Source: Flavobacterium phragmitis | GTDB taxonomy: Bacteria > Bacteroidota > Bacteroidia > Flavobacteriales > Flavobacteriaceae | Direction of reading: 5' to 3' | Assembly (NCBI RefSeq): GCF_900112575.1 | Contig: NZ_FOMH01000017.1 | Location: 1-64,000, forward strand | Length of the DNA stretch: 64,000 nucleotides | Notes under the pieces: generated by a model | The model's database searches: none | Seen by the model: the letters and a program-made list of their open reading frames with translations, nothing else | Told to the model about the DNA's origin: nothing | Shown here: positions 42,200 through 51,912 of the stretch, piece after piece | Numbering within the stretch: the first letter of the stretch is position 1 | How the letters are laid out: every line of letters starts with the position of its first letter | Translations under genes and position numbers: made by a program

Positions 42200-44938
42200 T
42201 TAGCTTGACGTTTTATATTCTTTAGGAGAAATTCCAAATTTATTCTTAAAGGCTGTAGAAAAATAGTTTGGAGAAGAGAAACCTAATGAGTACGCAATTT
42301 CAGAAATATTCATCTCATTTGCCTTCAAAAGTTCTGCGGCTTTCTCTAATTTGACATTATTAATATGATCGCTAATATTAATTCCAATAATTGCTTTCAC
42401 CTTTCGATACAGCTGAACTCTCGAAACGCACAATTTGTCCGCCAAATCTTCAACTGAAAACTTTGGATTTTCGACATTCTTTTTAATAATGTCATTCATT
42501 TTGGTAATAAAGGACTGTTCCTGATTTCCAAATTTAGATTCAGGTTCAACTCTGTAAATATTATTGGTGTAATAATAACGTAGTTTTTCTCTGTTGAAAA
42601 GCAAACTCGATAGCGATTGTTTTAGAATTGAAAGACTAAAAGGTTTTGTCAAATATTGATCTACTCCACTCTGCAACCCTTTTAGAACCGATTCTTTATT
42701 GCTTTGAGCCGTTAGAATTATAATAGGAATATGTGAAGAACGAAGATCTTTCTTTAGTTCTTTGCTAATTTCGTAACCGTCTTTATCAACTAAATTAATA
42801 TCACAGATAATAATGTCTGGAATAATTTCTAAAGCCTTTTCAATCGCATCGCTTCCGTCCGAATTATAAACTACATATTCATTGGAAAGTTTTGCTTTCA
42901 AAAAGTTAACCAGATCTACATTGTCTTCTATAATTAATAGCGAATGTTTTTCAGCATCAGAAATTGGGTTTGAATTTTTTAAATCGGGTTCTATGTTTAA
43001 ATTATCGGTTATTAAACTTGGAATACTGGTTAGGTTTTCCACTTTGTGAGTAATCTGTGCTGGTTGCAAATGACTGCTTCCTTTTAATAAGGTAATCACA
43101 AATTCACTGCCTTGTTTTGATTTCAATTCAATCGTTCCCTGATGCAAAAGCACAAACTCTTTTGAGAGATGAAGCCCGATTCCTGAACTATTCTTATTGT
43201 TATTTGAAGCCCTGAAAAAGGGATCAAACACATTTGAAAGTTCATCATCAGGAATTCCAATTCCGGAATCTTTAAAATGTATCTTGACTGTATTATCCTG
43301 ATTTTCGACAATTGAAATACTAATTTTACCATTGTCCGGGGTAAATTTAAAGGCATTTGACAATAAATTGAAATACACTTTATCCATTAAACCGCGATCA
43401 ATAAACAGCTCCAGATTTTTGTTTTTACAAACCAATTGAAAATCAATATTTCTTCGGGCCGCTTCGCCTTTAAAGTTTGCCATGACTTCATTTGTGAAAT
43501 CGTAAATCTTTGTATTGGAAGCTCTCAGCGTAAACTTTTGTTCTTCAATTTTCCTAAAATCCAGTAATTGATTGATCAAACGAAGCAATCTGTTTGAGTT
43601 CTTGTGAATCAGTTTTACTTCATCTATCAATGCGGTACCTTTAATTTTCTCATTTTCGATTAACGATTCCACATAACTCATTATTAGCGTAATAGGCGTT
43701 TTAAATTCATGCGAAAGTCCAGTGAAGAAATTCAGTTTTGCTTCATTGCTTTTAGCTGCGATCTGAGCCATTTCCTGAATTTCATTATTCTGGTCAATTA
43801 CAGTTTGATTGATTCTTTCCAGTTGTTTTTTCTTTTTTGAAATCGAAATTGTAGAATAAATACTGTAAATCGTTAAGCTCAAAATAATTACAAGAAAAAA
43901 ACTAAGCAATCTTACCAAATTATTTTGCGAAGCATATTCTCTTTCCTGTACTTTGATTGCTCCTTGCTGCGATTCGATAACCAACTGTTGCTGATCGACT
44001 TTATCCATTTGGTTTTCGATAATTTCAGCATTGTTCTTATCAATAACAATCGTATTCAGAATGTTGTTTCTCGAAATTGACTCTTTGTTGTACATTTTTA
44101 GTGCCAGCTTCAGCGCTTCATTTCCTCCGGTTGGATATAAAATCGTTCCATCAAGAACGCCACTTTTTACCAATTCAATTCCTCCATTTACAGAGTTCAG
44201 GGCATCCACGCCAATAAACTTGATTTTCTTTTCAAGCCCGAGGGTTTTGGCAGTTTCCCAGGCGCTTAAGGCCATTCTGTCGTTATGAGCGAAAATATAT
44301 TCAATATTTGGATTTTGCAACAGAATTGCCTTCAAAGGCGCCTTAACAGATTCTTTTTCCCAGTCGCCCTGAATGGTGTTTACAATCTTAAAACGCTTAC
44401 TTTCGTTGATAATCTGATTGAAACCAAGTGTTCTTTCATAAGCTGGAGATGATCCGCTGGCGCCTGTGATTTCTATAATATTACCGGAACCTTTACTGTG
44501 CGAGATAATGTAACGACCAGCGATTCGGCCAATTTCAATATTATCGGCTCCAAGATAAGCCGTATAACTTTCCCCTTCAATTTTTCGATCGACAACAAGA
44601 ACAGGAATTCCCGCTTTTATCGATTTTTCTACAACTGCCGTTAAAGGTTTGGACTGGATTGGCGATACAATAATAACATCCACTTTATTCGAAATAAAAC
44701 GCTCGATATCTTCGATTTGTTTCGCAACGTTATTATTGGCGTCTTTGATTGTTAAATCTACTTCAGGATGCAAGGAAGCTTCAATTTTTATTGAACTATT
44801 CATTTGCTTGCGCCAATCATCGGTCGTCATCGCCTGTGAGAAACCAACTCTAATTTTGTCACCCTGTTTTTGTTTACAGGAGATTAAACTTAAAGATGCT
44901 AAAAAGAGCATCAAAATATATTTTACAAATTGATACAT
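42200..44938 (-). CDS. HTCS with periplasmic sugar-binding-protein sensor, probable fructose sensor
   Basis: From the ATG at 44938 the protein has about 912 residues and a signal with a possible lipidation Cys21 (SLISCKQKQ). The periplasmic part (about 28-320) is a LacI/ribose-binding-protein-type sensor (IRVGFSQAMTTDDWRKQM, VDVIIVSPIQSKPL, VLVVDRKIEGE). A membrane segment (about 338-360), the kinase (His410 in GLSHEFKTPIT), its ATPase domain (DSGIGIPDDE), the receiver (Asp713 in IIICDINLVDKDG) and an AraC-type helix-turn-helix follow. This architecture is that of the fructose-sensing BT1754 of B. thetaiotaomicron, known from literature. It should activate the operon starting at 41969. Confidence 0.93.
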   Translation of the reverse strand: MYQFVKYILMLFLASLSLISCKQKQGDKIRVGFSQAMTTDDWRKQMNSSIKIEASLHPEVDLTIKDANNNVAKQIEDIERFISNKVDVIIVSPIQSKPLTAVVEKSIKAGIPVLVVDRKIEGESYTAYLGADNIEIGRIAGRYIISHSKGSGNIIEITGASGSSPAYERTLGFNQIINESKRFKIVNTIQGDWEKESVKAPLKAILLQNPNIEYIFAHNDRMALSAWETAKTLGLEKKIKFIGVDALNSVNGGIELVKSGVLDGTILYPTGGNEALKLALKMYNKESISRNNILNTIVIDKNNAEIIENQMDKVDQQQLVIESQQGAIKVQEREYASQNNLVRLLSFFLVIILSLTIYSIYSTISISKKKKQLERINQTVIDQNNEIQEMAQIAAKSNEAKLNFFTGLSHEFKTPITLIMSYVESLIENEKIKGTALIDEVKLIHKNSNRLLRLINQLLDFRKIEEQKFTLRASNTKIYDFTNEVMANFKGEAARRNIDFQLVCKNKNLELFIDRGLMDKVYFNLLSNAFKFTPDNGKISISIVENQDNTVKIHFKDSGIGIPDDELSNVFDPFFRASNNNKNSSGIGLHLSKEFVLLHQGTIELKSKQGSEFVITLLKGSSHLQPAQITHKVENLTSIPSLITDNLNIEPDLKNSNPISDAEKHSLLIIEDNVDLVNFLKAKLSNEYVVYNSDGSDAIEKALEIIPDIIICDINLVDKDGYEISKELKKDLRSSHIPIIILTAQSNKESVLKGLQSGVDQYLTKPFSLSILKQSLSSLLFNREKLRYYYTNNIYRVEPESKFGNQEQSFITKMNDIIKKNVENPKFSVEDLADKLCVSRVQLYRKVKAIIGINISDHINNVKLEKAAELLKANEMNISEIAYSLGFSSPNYFSTAFKNKFGISPKEYKTSS

Positions 44939-45170
44939 GAATTTTGGATTTTGTAAATAAAAAATAAGCACTTAAAATGCATTCTTAAATCGCGTTTGTC
45001 TAAATAATTAGGAAGGATTATTTTTTAAAAGACAAGGAGAAAAGCTGTATGGTTTAAAAAGTAAAATTAAACTTTTATTTCATGTACACAAATGAGCAAA
45101 CGATATATCTGATGCGATATAATAAAAATACTAATATTCATTTAATCAATTTAGAATCAAATAAATTTTC
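44939..45170. other. Upstream region of the fructose-sensor gene
   Basis: No gene is seen. The stretch must hold the sensor's promoter on the minus strand, but I could not point to a convincing -7/-33 pair. Repeat F starts at its right end. Confidence 0.3.
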
Positions 45171-45301
45171 CCATGAATCCACGACGAGACATCTAAACCA
45201 AATTTATAAAACCAGATGAAAGACAAGCCATTACGTATAGTGAGCTAATTTCTTTAAATCATTCAAAAAAAAATGTTTTAATTTGTTCTGTTGAGGTCAC
45301 T
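45171..45301 (+). ncRNA. Repeat F: candidate small RNA
   Basis: This is a distant copy of the repeat family. Its left arm CCACGACGAGACA (about 45180-45192) and right arm TTTGTTCTGTTGAGGTCAC can pair with G-T wobbles, and the body keeps AACCAAATTTATAAAACCAG, GATGAAAGACA and GAGCTAATTTCTTTAAATCA. TAAATTTT just before CCCATGAATCC is promoter-like. The first T-run hairpin downstream is the bidirectional terminator at 45340. Confidence 0.45.
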
Positions 45302-45339
45302 TTAAAAAAATCATCATCAAATCTAAAAAGTTTCAAAAA

Positions 45340-45387
45340 AATAAACCCTGAAAGAATTCTGTAAGATTCTTTCAGGGTTTATTTTTT
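45340..45387. terminator. Bidirectional terminator
   Basis: AATAAACCCTGAAAGAAT and ATTCTTTCAGGGTTTATT form an 18-bp stem around an eight-base loop, with T-runs on both strands. It can end repeat F and the small membrane-protein gene at 45407. Confidence 0.8.
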
Positions 45388-45406
45388 ATTGAAATGCTTG
45401 TTTAAT

Positions 45407-45844
45407 TTAATCTGCCACATATTTATTATTCCAGTACAACATCAATAAAAGCGTGACAATAACGCACGAAGCAGTTCCTTCAAAAAACAAGGAAAGACAG
45501 TAATTTGCAACCGAAGGTTGACCACCAAACATAAAGGCTTCTGACAATGATTTGACATATTGGTCTCCTCCCTTTGCGTAACTGTAAATAAGCAGTGCGA
45601 CAATACTAATTACCACAGCTGTAAACGAAGTAACCATAGCTGAGATTGCATTTGGAACAAATTCATTTTTACCTTCAGCCAAATTCATCTGTAATGTTCT
45701 GTTTACACCATAAAAAATGAAAAGAACATTGAGCAATCTCAAGTAAAACAGATTGGAAAGATTTAAAACCTCCATCAACAGGAAAAATAATGCTATCCCT
45801 GCAAATATCAAAAAGCCGTTAATTATTTCTTTAGATAATTTCAT
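45407..45844 (-). CDS. Small integral membrane protein, function unknown
   Basis: The 145-residue protein has four hydrophobic segments (IINGFLIFAGIALFFLLMEV, FYLRLLNVLFIFYGVNRTL, MVTSFTAVVISIVALLIYSY and SCVIVTLLLMLYW). The connecting loops are short. It resembles uncharacterised flavobacterial membrane proteins; no family name can be given with confidence. It ends at a bidirectional terminator and lies 75 bases from a small lipoprotein gene on the same strand. Confidence 0.7.
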   Translation of the reverse strand: MKLSKEIINGFLIFAGIALFFLLMEVLNLSNLFYLRLLNVLFIFYGVNRTLQMNLAEGKNEFVPNAISAMVTSFTAVVISIVALLIYSYAKGGDQYVKSLSEAFMFGGQPSVANYCLSLFFEGTASCVIVTLLLMLYWNNKYVAD

Positions 45845-45919
45845 AACACTGATTTTAGTTTAATAAATAAAGCTCTCCCCATAATTGATATTTATAGATG
45901 AGCTTCTCTGAAGGACTAA

Positions 45920-46219
45920 CTATTTTTTAATTGAATCTGTTCTAACATTTTGATTCCCTTTTTGTTTTGAACCATCAGTTCCTGATCCAGTAGCTCCCTC
46001 TCCAGTAGCTCCTGTTGTACCATTTGTACCATTTTGATTCTGGTTCATTGTCGCAGAAGAGTCCACAGCAGGCCCAATAGTATCAACTGACATATCCATA
46101 CTATCCGTTTCATAATTATGCTGTGGATCTACAGTGTTGTTTTCATTTTTTTTACACGCTGATGTCAATCCTATTAAAAGAAGTAACATTAAAACTTTAA
46201 ATCTAAATAACTTTTTCAT
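45920..46219 (-). CDS. Small low-complexity lipoprotein
   Basis: The 99-residue protein has a lipoprotein signal (LIGLTSACKKNEN, lipid Cys at about 22). The mature part is low-complexity: Asp/Met-rich in the middle and then Gly/Thr/Asn-rich (NGTNGTTGATGEGATGSGTD). No family is recognised. It opens a short run of stress-type genes and is divergent from the DUF2892/SRPBCC gene. Confidence 0.65.
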   Translation of the reverse strand: MKKLFRFKVLMLLLLIGLTSACKKNENNTVDPQHNYETDSMDMSVDTIGPAVDSSATMNQNQNGTNGTTGATGEGATGSGTDGSKQKGNQNVRTDSIKK

Positions 46220-46446
46220 AATACCATATTTTTTTAGTTTGTAATAAAATCAAATGTAAAGTCCTTACAAACAGTGTTTTTACATAATTATAGAAATGGT
46301 TTACAAGAATCAAATACATTTTACATCTTATTTAGTAACGATTCACATAATTGTGTAATCAATGTTTAAAATCCTGTAAAAAAAAGTTTTTACAAGACCT
46401 TAATTTTAATAAAAAATTGATTATTAACAATTTAAACAAGATTAAT

Positions 46447-47127
46447 ATGAATACAACAGCGATAACTCAGCAAGCACAAAAATCAAAATCTGTATTAAAG
46501 AAAAACGTTTCGACATTAGAAAGAGTTTTAATGGTAACCAGCGGAGCTTATTTATTATATAGCGCCTTATCTAAAGAAAAGAAAAGCATCTCAAAAGCAG
46601 GTGCAGGTGGCGCAATGCTTCTAAGAGGTATTTCTGGATACTGTCCCGTTTATGATGCCGCAGGACATTTAATGAATGACAAAGCATCTAATGTTAATAT
46701 AAGATTGAACGTTGTGATTAATAAGCCTGTAGGCGAAGTATATGATTTCTGGCGTAATCTTGAAAACCTGCCTAAATTTATGAGCCATCTTTCAGGTATT
46801 AAAACTATTGATGAGAATACATCTGAATGGACAGCAAAAGGACCTGGCGGAATTGGATCAATAAGCTGGATCGCTAAAATTGCTAAAGATCGAAAAGATA
46901 AACTTTTAAGCTGGTTTTCTGTTGATGGCTCCACAATTAGAAATGCCGGCAAAGTGATTTTTAAAGCTCATGGCCATACTGCCACAGAACTTGATATTAC
47001 AATTTCTTACCATGCGCCACTTGGAATTGCAGGAGAAAGTGCGGCAAAATTACTGAATCCGTATTTTGAAAAATTAGTGGAAGCGGATATTTTGAGTTTA
47101 AAAAAACACTTGGAATCCAATGAATAA
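46447..47127 (+). CDS. DUF2892/SRPBCC-domain protein
   Basis: The start at 46447 (MNTTAITQQAQKSKSVLKKN) is preferred to an upstream in-frame start because the added residues (MCNQCLKSCKKK) look non-native. The 226-residue protein has an N-terminal DUF2892-like hydrophobic hairpin (about 20-70, LERVLMVTSGAYLLYSALSK and GYCPVYDA). A polyketide-cyclase-type SRPBCC domain (about 80-215) contains VVINKPVGEVYDFWRNLENL and FMSHLSGI. SRPBCC domains bind lipids or hydrophobic ligands; the ligand here is unknown. The next gene overlaps its end by eight bases. Confidence 0.82.
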   Translation: MNTTAITQQAQKSKSVLKKNVSTLERVLMVTSGAYLLYSALSKEKKSISKAGAGGAMLLRGISGYCPVYDAAGHLMNDKASNVNIRLNVVINKPVGEVYDFWRNLENLPKFMSHLSGIKTIDENTSEWTAKGPGGIGSISWIAKIAKDRKDKLLSWFSVDGSTIRNAGKVIFKAHGHTATELDITISYHAPLGIAGESAAKLLNPYFEKLVEADILSLKKHLESNE

Positions 47128-47314
47128 ACAGAGTATGGATATTGCATTAAAAAAAGGACAGGAAGTTCGTCAGGAATTTGGCGGCCCCGTCATGAAAGTA
47201 ATTGGTTTTGAACCTGAACTAATAGAAAATGTAGTGACACAGTGGGAAGATGATGAAGGAAACATTATAACAGCAAAATTTATGGACTCGCTGCTTATTC
47301 CTGCTGATCAATAG
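47120..47314 (+). CDS. YodC-like (DUF2158) small protein
   Basis: The 64-residue protein contains LKKGQEVRQEFGGPVMKVIG, the K-G-x-V-x-x-x-x-GGP-x-M-x-V pattern of the DUF2158/YodC family, and ends with a FMDSLLI stretch. It overlaps the SRPBCC gene by eight bases, which suggests translational coupling. The function is unknown. Confidence 0.75.
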   Translation: MNKQSMDIALKKGQEVRQEFGGPVMKVIGFEPELIENVVTQWEDDEGNIITAKFMDSLLIPADQ

Positions 47315-47434
47315 TTCAAAAACTTTAAATATTTGAATTATAAAATTTATTCTTTTCTTAATTTATAAATCAAAATTGAATTATGTAGCCATTCCTAAAA
47401 ATGTTTACATAATTCATTTGTAAACAAATCAAAA

Positions 47435-48091
47435 ATGAAAACCTTTTTTAAAAACAATGGATTATCGATCTGTTTTATACTACTTTTCATTGGCGCTCTA
47501 ATAGGACAGATATTTTTAGGTTTTAAAGAACATAATAAAGAATTGATTGAAGAAGGTGGAAAAATAATTTCCCTAAGTTCCTATCTCACTTCAGGACATT
47601 TCTTCGAGTCCACTTTTGAAAACTGGGAAAGTGAATTTCTTCAAATGGCACTTTTTGTTGTTCTTACAATTTCCTTAAAACAAAAAGGATCGTCAGAATC
47701 CAAAAAAATAGATGAACCCGAGGAAGTTGACAGAGAACCTGACCCAAATCGAAAAGATGCACCGTGGGCTGTTAAAAAAGGCGGTTTAATTTTGCAGCTT
47801 TACAAACACTCCTTAACTATAATACTACTTTTGTTATTCGTTATTTCGTTTATAATTCATTTCTACGGAAGTTTAAAAGACGAAAACGAAAAACTGCTTC
47901 TCCAAGGAAAACCTTTGGAAAGTGTTTCATCCTACATACAAAATTCAAGATTTTGGTTTGAATCATTTCAAAACTGGCAGAGCGAATTTCTTTCTGTTTT
48001 TGCTATAATCATGCTATCCATTTATTTCCGCCAAATAGGTTCTTCACAATCCAAACCAGTCGATGCACCGCATATGGAAACCGGAGAGTAA
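47435..48091 (+). CDS. DUF6766-family membrane protein
   Basis: The 218-residue protein has an internal duplication. Each half has a membrane helix, a conserved loop (FENWESEFLQMALFVVLTIS in the first, FQNWQSEFLSVFAIIMLSIY in the second) and a QxGSS-x-S-K tail. This matches the DUF6766 pattern as I recall it. Similar genes accompany stress-type clusters in Bacteroidota and Proteobacteria, with unknown function. A TTTACATAATT-containing tract lies just upstream (47405-47415), and a similar one precedes the SRPBCC gene. Confidence 0.78.
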   Translation: MKTFFKNNGLSICFILLFIGALIGQIFLGFKEHNKELIEEGGKIISLSSYLTSGHFFESTFENWESEFLQMALFVVLTISLKQKGSSESKKIDEPEEVDREPDPNRKDAPWAVKKGGLILQLYKHSLTIILLLLFVISFIIHFYGSLKDENEKLLLQGKPLESVSSYIQNSRFWFESFQNWQSEFLSVFAIIMLSIYFRQIGSSQSKPVDAPHMETGE

Positions 48092-48343
48092 CTGTCTTGA
48101 TTTACTTTTTTCAAGTTAAATTGAAACATGAGACTTTTATAATAGCGTCCCCTAAAAGATTTGACATTGTAAGCATGCAGATTAGACCACATTTACAGCT
48201 TATTTAGAGTGAAGGAAATAAATATTTAATATGCATTTTCTCAAAATTAAAAGACAAAAGTTAAAAATTATAGTATCTTTAAATTAAAAATTACAAGTAT
48301 ACAAATCACTAAGTAATTTACACCTTCTGATTTAATAATATAA

Positions 48344-51300
48344 ATGACCTTTCTAAATACTGCTTTAACTGAAAACATTTCTCCAAACTTTTCCCTGACA
48401 GCCATTGCATGCTCTGCGGAAGAATTAGAAGCCTTATATAAAATAGTCTCGCAGATTCCTAAAGATTCGGGTATTGTTTATCTTATTTTACAGCATTTAT
48501 CCTCAAATAATACAAACAATCTTACAGCTGATTTATCGAAGTTAGCAAAGATTCCTGTTGTTGAGATTGTAAATAAAATAGATTTTCAGTCTGATCATAT
48601 TTATGTGGTTCCTGAAAACAATTATATTACGGCAGAAGAAGGTGTTCTAAAAATGCATGCCATTAAACGCATTGATAAAATCAGTAATAATATTGATCTT
48701 TCTTTGGAGGCAATCGCCCAAGTTTATAAAAGTTTTGCCGTTGGTGTTGTTCTTTCCGGTACAACACTTGACGGTACTCACGGATTAAAAAAAATTAAAG
48801 AATTTGGCGGTATAACCATTGTTCAGAATCCTGAAACGGCAACTTTTAAAACAATGCCTCAAAATGCCATTGAAGGAACTGCGGTCGATTTTATTCTGGC
48901 TCCGGAAAATATTGCTTTTGAGTTAACCAACATCCGTAAAAGTTATCTAAGCAATCATGCCTACAGCGATGAAGAACATATTTCTAAAAAGGAAGAAGAC
49001 GTGCTTCATCAAATCTTGAATCTTATTCTGCAAAAAACGGGAAATGATTTCTTTAATTACAAAAAACCAACCATAAGAAGGCGTATTACCCGCAGAATGC
49101 TGGTTTTGAAAAAAGAAACCATGAGCGATTATTACACCATTCTTCGTAACGATAAAAATGAACAGAATCTTCTTTTTAATGATTTATTAATTCCTGTTAC
49201 CTATTTTTTCAGGGACGAAGATTCTTTTGAATCTCTCTCCAAAACCGTTTTACCGCAGTTAGTGCACAATTGCACCAATAATACTTTGCGCTTATGGTCA
49301 GCAGCATGTTCAACTGGTGAAGAAGCTTATTCTTTGGCTATTATTATATGCGAGTATTTGTCCGCTAATAATATAACAGATATAAAAGTACAGATTTTTG
49401 CTTCTGATATTTCGGAGCAATCCATAGCAAAGGCGAGATCTGCCATTTATTCCGCACAAGATGTACAATATATTTCTGAAACGAGATTAGAAAGCTATTT
49501 TACAAAACGCGATGGTCATTATCATGTCAATAAAATAATTCGCGATATGTGCATTTTTGCGACACATAACTTTATTAAAGATCCTCCGTTTGCCAAAATC
49601 GATTTGGTTTCCTGTCGTAATGTTATGATTTACCTCACTAATTTCCTGCAGGAAAAAGTATTGGGTTCTTTTCATTATTCTCTTAAAGAAAAAGGTTTTT
49701 TATTTCTTGGAAAGTCGGAATCAGCCAATATTGTGCCCAATTTATTTGATACTGTAGTCAAACAAGATAAAATTTACTCAAAAAAATTCACACCTGCCCG
49801 TTATGTACCTCAGGCATTCAAACCTTCTAATGCAATAAGCAATAAATTAAAAACATACGAAAGCAGTAATCCGCAAACCGATTTCAGAAAAGTTGCCGAT
49901 GACATCTTATTTTCAAGATATACACCTGCAAGTGTTATTGTAAATGAGCATTTGGAAATTGTTCACTTTCATGGAGATACCTCTCCTTTTTTACTGCCAG
50001 CACCCGGGAGGCCCAATTTCAATATCCTAAAAATGGCGCGTGAAGGAATCAGCTTTGAACTTCGCAATGCTATTTCAGAAATTAGAAAGAATAAAGAAAA
50101 TATCATTTTAGAAAATCTTTCTGTAAAAGACCAAAATTATCAGGCTTCTGTTGAAATTTTGCCCCTTTTGAATGATGAGGAACATCTTATGATACTTTTT
50201 TATAAAAGTCCCATTCCAGAAACCGATTCCAATTCAAAAAATGATAAAAAAAGTGTCGATCAACTTCGAATTATAGAACTCGAAAAAGAATTATCACAAT
50301 TACGTGAAGATATAAAACGTGTTACAGAAGAACAGCAGATTGCTTTTGAAGAACTTCAGACAACCAATGAAGAATTATTAAGCAGTACAGAAGAACTTCA
50401 GGCTATGAATGAGGAATTGGAAACTTCTACTGAAGAACTGCAATCCAATAATCAGGAATTGATGTGTACCAATGATGAACTTTTAGATCGTCAGGAACAG
50501 TTGCTTTCGATGCGCCATTATGCGGAATCTATTGTACAAACTATCAGAGAACCTTTAATTATTATTGACAAAGACTACAATGTAAAAAGTGCCAATCCGT
50601 CTTTTTATAAATATTTTGGTTATGCTGAAAAAGACACGGAAGGATTTTCGTTTTTTGAAATTGGAAATTGTCAATGGGATATTCCAGAATTTAAAGATTT
50701 AATTTTTAAAATGCTCGTTCAGAAGCAGACCATTGAAGATTATAAATTACAGATTCTCTGCAATGGCACTGAAAAGAAAACGTTGATGGTAAACGCACGT
50801 TTAATACAGAACACCAAACCATACGGAATGATACTTCTGGCATTTGAAGATATTACAGATTTAGTGGCTTCAAATGAATTATTAAATAAAAGAAATGCAG
50901 AATTGCAAATCTACAACGAACAGTTGGAAAACTTCACTTCGTCGGCAAGCCATGATCTGCAGGAACCTCTTAATAAAATTCACATGCTATGTCAGCGAAT
51001 TTTTGAAAAAGAAATTGGTTTGTCGGAAAATGGGAAACACAATCTGCAGCGTGTTATGTATTCGGTAAAAAATATGAATCAGCTCATTGCCGATCTTATC
51101 AATTATTCCAGAATAAACTTTACGGAAAAAAAATTTAAAAAGACCGATTTTAATCTTCTGGTCAAAAAAACTTTAAACGATATCAAAGATTCCATTGATG
51201 AAAAGAAAGCGGTGGTTACAGTTGATATTACAGCTTATTCGGTAAATGTAATCGCTTTTCAAATACAACAATTGCTTACCAACCTGATTCTAAATTCGAT

Positions 51301-51622
51301 TAAATATTCTAAAGAAAATGTAGCGCCTGAAATCACGATAGAAACAACGAAAGCTTCTTCGGAAGAAATCATAAATCTTGGAGGAAATCCTGAAACAGAA
51401 TACGTCAAAATTAATGTAGTTGATAACGGAATCGGCTTTGATAAGGATTTCGAAAACAGAATTTTTGAGCCTTTCTACAGACTTCATGGTAAAAGTGAAT
51501 ACGCAGGAAGTGGACTAGGTTTAACTCTGGTTAAAAAAATAGTTTCAAACCACAATGGTTTTATCAAAGCATCAAGTAAAATTGATATTGGAACGACTAT
51601 GAGCATTTATCTTCCTTCATAA
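48344..51622 (+). CDS. CheB-CheR-PAS-histidine kinase fusion protein
   Basis: The 1092-residue cytoplasmic protein joins a CheB methylesterase domain (about 15-200), a CheR methyltransferase domain (about 230-480), a long coiled coil (about 640-710, ELQTTNEELLSSTEELQAMN), a PAS domain (about 715-850) and a histidine kinase. CheB keeps Ser24, His51 and Asp143 (CSAEE, QHL, LDG), although the usual GG after the serine is EE. CheR keeps its SAM site (SAACSTGEEAYSLA). The kinase has His870 in SASHDLQEPLNK and an intact ATPase (DNGIGFDKD, GSGLGLTLV). No receiver, CheA or receptor gene is nearby, so it is unlikely to serve classical chemotaxis. Its output is unknown. Confidence 0.9.
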   Translation: MTFLNTALTENISPNFSLTAIACSAEELEALYKIVSQIPKDSGIVYLILQHLSSNNTNNLTADLSKLAKIPVVEIVNKIDFQSDHIYVVPENNYITAEEGVLKMHAIKRIDKISNNIDLSLEAIAQVYKSFAVGVVLSGTTLDGTHGLKKIKEFGGITIVQNPETATFKTMPQNAIEGTAVDFILAPENIAFELTNIRKSYLSNHAYSDEEHISKKEEDVLHQILNLILQKTGNDFFNYKKPTIRRRITRRMLVLKKETMSDYYTILRNDKNEQNLLFNDLLIPVTYFFRDEDSFESLSKTVLPQLVHNCTNNTLRLWSAACSTGEEAYSLAIIICEYLSANNITDIKVQIFASDISEQSIAKARSAIYSAQDVQYISETRLESYFTKRDGHYHVNKIIRDMCIFATHNFIKDPPFAKIDLVSCRNVMIYLTNFLQEKVLGSFHYSLKEKGFLFLGKSESANIVPNLFDTVVKQDKIYSKKFTPARYVPQAFKPSNAISNKLKTYESSNPQTDFRKVADDILFSRYTPASVIVNEHLEIVHFHGDTSPFLLPAPGRPNFNILKMAREGISFELRNAISEIRKNKENIILENLSVKDQNYQASVEILPLLNDEEHLMILFYKSPIPETDSNSKNDKKSVDQLRIIELEKELSQLREDIKRVTEEQQIAFEELQTTNEELLSSTEELQAMNEELETSTEELQSNNQELMCTNDELLDRQEQLLSMRHYAESIVQTIREPLIIIDKDYNVKSANPSFYKYFGYAEKDTEGFSFFEIGNCQWDIPEFKDLIFKMLVQKQTIEDYKLQILCNGTEKKTLMVNARLIQNTKPYGMILLAFEDITDLVASNELLNKRNAELQIYNEQLENFTSSASHDLQEPLNKIHMLCQRIFEKEIGLSENGKHNLQRVMYSVKNMNQLIADLINYSRINFTEKKFKKTDFNLLVKKTLNDIKDSIDEKKAVVTVDITAYSVNVIAFQIQQLLTNLILNSIKYSKENVAPEITIETTKASSEEIINLGGNPETEYVKINVVDNGIGFDKDFENRIFEPFYRLHGKSEYAGSGLGLTLVKKIVSNHNGFIKASSKIDIGTTMSIYLPS

Positions 51623-51633
51623 CCAAATAGTCA

Positions 51634-51672
51634 TTTCATAATTATAATGGGAATTATGAAAGTCTTTTAATC
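51634..51672 (+). terminator. Weak hairpin after the first fusion gene
   Basis: TTTCATAATT and AATTATGAAA form a 10-bp A/T-rich stem followed by GTCTTTT. The T-run is short and the stem weak. Confidence 0.3.
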
Positions 51673-51912
51673 AATTATAATAAAAATTTCAAAAAAGTAG
51701 GTTTATATTTATAATTAAAGAGATGGAATGAATTATTTGAACGTTCAATTTAATTATAGCATTTCTGTAATCGCCTGATAAAATAGTCCAAAGAGTGAAC
51801 TACAGCATCTATTACGGCAATTTAAAACAGAAGTTATTAGTGTGAAATAAAGGGAACAAAGTTTACTTTAGATACTAAAATAGACTTTATCCAACAGAAC
51901 AAATCCATACCA

